From: Dissophora ornata
Taxonomy: Eukaryota; Mortierellomycota; Mortierellomycetes; Mortierellales; Mortierellaceae
Length of the DNA stretch: 64,000 nucleotides
Reading direction: 5' to 3'
Assembly: GCA_025201705.1 (NCBI GenBank)
Contig: MU616588.1
Location: forward strand, 29,267-93,266
Below, one piece after another: positions 61,456 through 64,000 of this stretch (within the stretch, counting starts at the first letter, position 1; the number at the start of each line of letters is the position of its first letter). Below the pieces are notes generated by a model. It made no database searches, was not told the DNA's origin, and saw only the letters and a list, made by a program, of their open reading frames with translations. Both the position numbers and the translations under genes were made by a program.

Positions 61456-61576
61456 ATTTCGCTGGGGGTTCGGAAAGCTCAAGATATTTATATTGTCAAT
61501 ACTAAACGGCAGAAACCCTTAATAACAATACGACTACCCTTAATAATCTTGGGGTCCAAAAAAAGGTCGACAAGCA

Positions 61577-61664
61577 CACCCTGACGAGGGGTGGCAATAG
61601 TTGCGTGGGCTCACCGGGTTAGTCCGTGGAAAAACACGACTGGATATTTAGCGTTGGTGAATAC
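61577..61664 (+). repeat. tRNA-flanking repeat D, copy 2
   Basis: Starts CACCCTGACGAGGGGTGGCA and ends AGCGTTGGTGAATAC. Aligns with the reverse complement of 50314-50400. It lies 121 bp upstream of the tRNA-Ala 5' end, pointing away from it, the same geometry as copy 1 and tRNA-Leu. The ORFs across the two copies (MAIVAWAH..., MAIVSWAH...) agree only at the start, then shift frame, so the conservation is not protein coding. Confidence 0.85.
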
Positions 61665-61894
61665 CTTCATTGTGAAGGGTGATATTAAAAGTGTTTTCGT
61701 CGCGTTATTAAACCAGAGAGACATGTTATTAAAAAAAAAAATCAAAAAAATCAGGCATTTGCAAAGATTTGAATGCAACAAATACCAATTGGTTTACATA
61801 TCAGGGCAGTCTTTTAGTCAGTATAAAGTGCTAATAAGCTAGCGGATGGGCTAATAGCTAATGGGTGGTTTGCGCTGCTGATGGCGACAGCAAG

Positions 61895-62764
61895 CTATGA
61901 AGCAAAAGTAAACAAATAATGACATACCCATAGTTCAAGAAGATAAAACGCGAGACATCCAACAGGACAGATCTCCACATCCTTGTTGCAGATATATACT
62001 GAGTGTAAAGTGTGATCATTGTTCACCTTCCCGTGAAGCATCTCGACTACAATTCCAAGCGCGAAATGGCGTCCCTTCACTGCGGTTGCAAAGTGGCAGG
62101 GGAAGAGGTGGCTCACTAAGGAATCCCGTATGCTATGCCCCTGAGTGATTATGAAATGGCATAATCTATTGGAGCGCCGATCAACCTCTGCGTCTTGGAA
62201 CCGCCATTCTGATGCTTGTAGCTTCTGGACCATGAGCTCTTGAGAAATTTCTTTATCAATGATAGAGAGTATGCCGCATTAACTGTCAGCAGCTGAACAT
62301 CATTGGTCGATGTCTTTTCGTGATACCTGTAGAATCAAGGAAAATTATGCGAGGCAGGGCTTAAAGTAAGCCATAACTTCACTCAATAGCAATAGAGCGA
62401 TGGCGCCCTCTAAAACCTACTCCTTTCGATAACCGTCCAATAATGCCTGGATTTCCGGTACGCGTGTAGTTCCAGCAACATCTGCGGCTACGTTCTCGTT
62501 CATACACTGCTGAATGTAGAGATCTTGGACTGCCCTAAGATAGAGCGCGATCGTTGGGTAAGAAGGACAGTCGCCATCGCAAGTGCCTGTCCTATTGACA
62601 CGGATAGGCAATACACTGAGGTGAGGATTGTCCACATTGACGATGGTCTAGGGAGCCAAGAGTTCGTCGACATAGGCCAGCACCTTCTCACGGGTGACTT
62701 TGTCGTAATTGCTGTACCTCTTGCGCTCACACCATGCCCTGGGATGGAGCGAGTGAAATATTAA
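61895..62764 (-). pseudogene. Crypton/Ndc10-like (tyrosine recombinase type) relic
   Basis: Upstream piece (62764-62417): RYSNYDKVTREKVLAYVDEL, an in-frame stop near 62652, then CPSYPTIALYLRAVQDLYIQ and EIQALLDGYRKE. This has the form of the N-terminal helical domain of Crypton-type/Ndc10-like proteins (a 'TREKL..YL' helix and a 'PSYSTI..Y..AV.DLY' helix). Downstream piece (62233-61895): IVVEMLHGKVNNDHTLHSVY and NKDVEICPVGCLAFYLLELW, which matches the 'QGKTNQ...' and 'CPVGALAFYLF.RW' block of the same family. Stops and a frame shift between pieces show decay. The catalytic C-terminal part is not seen. Confidence 0.55.
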
Positions 62765-63035
62765 CCAAAGGTAATCAATTTATTATACTATGCCTCGTGG
62801 TGCGAAGTACAAAAATTGTTTGCCGTCCGTTTAGTGTCCCTGGTATTTCTTATACTGAACTTAGGTGGATCTTCCTTGAACTTTCTTGCGAGTGGATGCC
62901 GCTCTTAGCAACGCCTCCTTCTGCGTAAACGCGTTGTGTAGGCGACTGGTCCTTGCTGCTGTTGCGCAAATACGACTGCTGAAGCAACTGTTGAGGCGAC
63001 GGTCGGGGCGACTGTTGACGTGAATGTTGAAATGA

Positions 63036-63584
63036 CTATTGTAGTATTTCCGATGTATTAAGGTTATCCACTTCAGCTTCGATCACTTCCTTCGCAGGAC
63101 GCTGTCGTATTCTTGGCAGCATTGGCCTCCCTTTTTTGTTTCGTGGTGTCTCGGTTGCTGCATGACAACGAGCAAACGAATAACAAGTAGCAAGTAAACA
63201 AGTAGCGGTTGAGTTGGAATTGGTGAGTTGGTGAGAGATGTTCACATTGTGATACAGTAAATAGTAACCTCTTCCCTTGCTTTTGTTGATGTTGCTCTGT
63301 CTATCCGGATCCTGCTCATACAACACAACGTTGGGATCGGAGTAGATGGCCTCGATCATCCATTCCTCCAACTCCTCTGTTTCTTGAAGCTCAGCTGCTA
63401 TGTTCTCAGATTCAAAAGTGCCGTTCTTCATCACCTCCAAGTCTGGTCCTGCTCGGAGTTCAGCTGCTAAGAATTCATCTACAATAGATAATAAAACGCG
63501 TGAGACTTGAGACCTGTGCTGCCGTCTCGGTACCGTTCTGATGCCGACCCGCTGGTATGCCGATCTTTTTTTATCCTTTGTCAA
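63036..63584 (-). other. Unrecognised ORF, possibly part of the neighbouring mobile element
   Basis: An open frame of 182 codons without an ATG at its end. A splice acceptor-like TATTGTAG precedes DEFLAAELRAGPDLEVMKNG, followed by an acidic helix (ENIAAELQETEELEEWMIEA). Another acceptor-like CATGCAG precedes ATETPRNKKGRPMLPRIRQR, an AT-hook-like basic segment. This suggests two short exons with an intron between about 63162 and 63270. It lies directly upstream of the Crypton-like relic on the same strand. No family recognised. Confidence 0.35.
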
Positions 63585-63830
63585 ACCTTTTCAGTCAAAC
63601 CAAATGACCTATGTTTTCTATTATAGCCTTTCTGCTCCCTTTAGTCATGACCTGCATTCACACAAAGTCGATGCCCTTTGCAGCCATTGATCGTCCAGAT
63701 GTATTTAGTATTTTATTCGAGTTTGCAACGTTCGTTCTCTTGACGCCTAAAATCCTTGGAGAGCTATGCAAGGGGTGATTTCAACCCACCGACAGCCGTT
63801 TCCATTTTACATTCTTAATGACAGAACGGC

Positions 63831-63882
63831 TTTTTTTTTTGACCGTCAAGTTTAATCCATATGGAAGTCTAAGTGTAGCTCG
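63831..63882 (+). repeat. Dispersed repeat C, copy 2
   Basis: T run plus GTCAAGTTTAATCC...GGAAGTCTAAGTGTAGCTCG, matching 36539-36592 in the same orientation with a few substitutions and a 3-nt length difference. Confidence 0.8.
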
Positions 63883-64000
63883 CTTCACCCCGGATGACCC
63901 TTGCTGCCCTTCATGGGAGCGAGCTCAAGGAAGCCTAGTGCATTCCATGAAACAATTGAACAGCCTCTTCTTTTGCTATCCTCATCATCTACTTGGGGGG

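Overview
The window reads as nuclear DNA of a filamentous zygomycete fungus, most likely Mortierellomycotina (Mortierella/Linnemannia type). Evidence: genes are broken by many short introns (about 50-200 nt, nearly all GT-AG); lysine is made through homocitrate synthase; and a 7-dehydrocholesterol reductase is present, an enzyme ordinary ergosterol-making fungi lack but which is known from Mortierella alpina. The placement is inference; no marker locus is present.

Region 0.4-15.2 kb is a mirror-image locus. The left arm (+) reads S41 peptidase relic, DHCR7, TIP30-like reductase, aminoacylase-1 relic. The right arm (-), read inward, gives intact S41 peptidase, an aminoacylase exon scrap, DHCR7 relic, TIP30-like reductase, intact aminoacylase-1. 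The U5 snRNP 40K WD40 gene lies between them. Except for the TIP30 pair (16 differences in 262 residues by eye), each gene survives in only one arm.

Region 15.7-30.7 kb is compact housekeeping sequence: an RTC5-like TLDc protein, a kelch-type type I membrane protein, a UFD1/zinc-finger protein, chorismate mutase with Gcn4-like sites upstream, SRP receptor alpha, and a polytopic membrane protein of unknown role. Region 30.7-38.8 kb is accessory: a small secreted protein, a secreted B-type lectin, several short dispersed repeats, a possible solo LTR, and broken ORFs with RuvC-I-like motifs that may be TnpB/Fanzor-type relics.

Region 38.8-55.8 kb is again gene dense: a 3'-5' exonuclease, DRG1 GTPase, ribophorin I (OST1), homocitrate synthase, an SPX domain fused to an AstE/AspA zinc deacylase, tRNA-Leu(CAG) and a YAK1/DYRK kinase. 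Region 55.8-64 kb holds a decayed hAT-like transposon between long inverted repeats, an alpha-tubulin acetyltransferase gene, tRNA-Ala(TGC), and remnants of a Crypton/Ndc10-like recombinase. A repeat of about 87 bp lies upstream of both tRNA genes in the same divergent orientation.

Exon boundaries were worked out by hand from splice consensus, reading-frame continuity and remembered family sequences. No alignment program or database was used.
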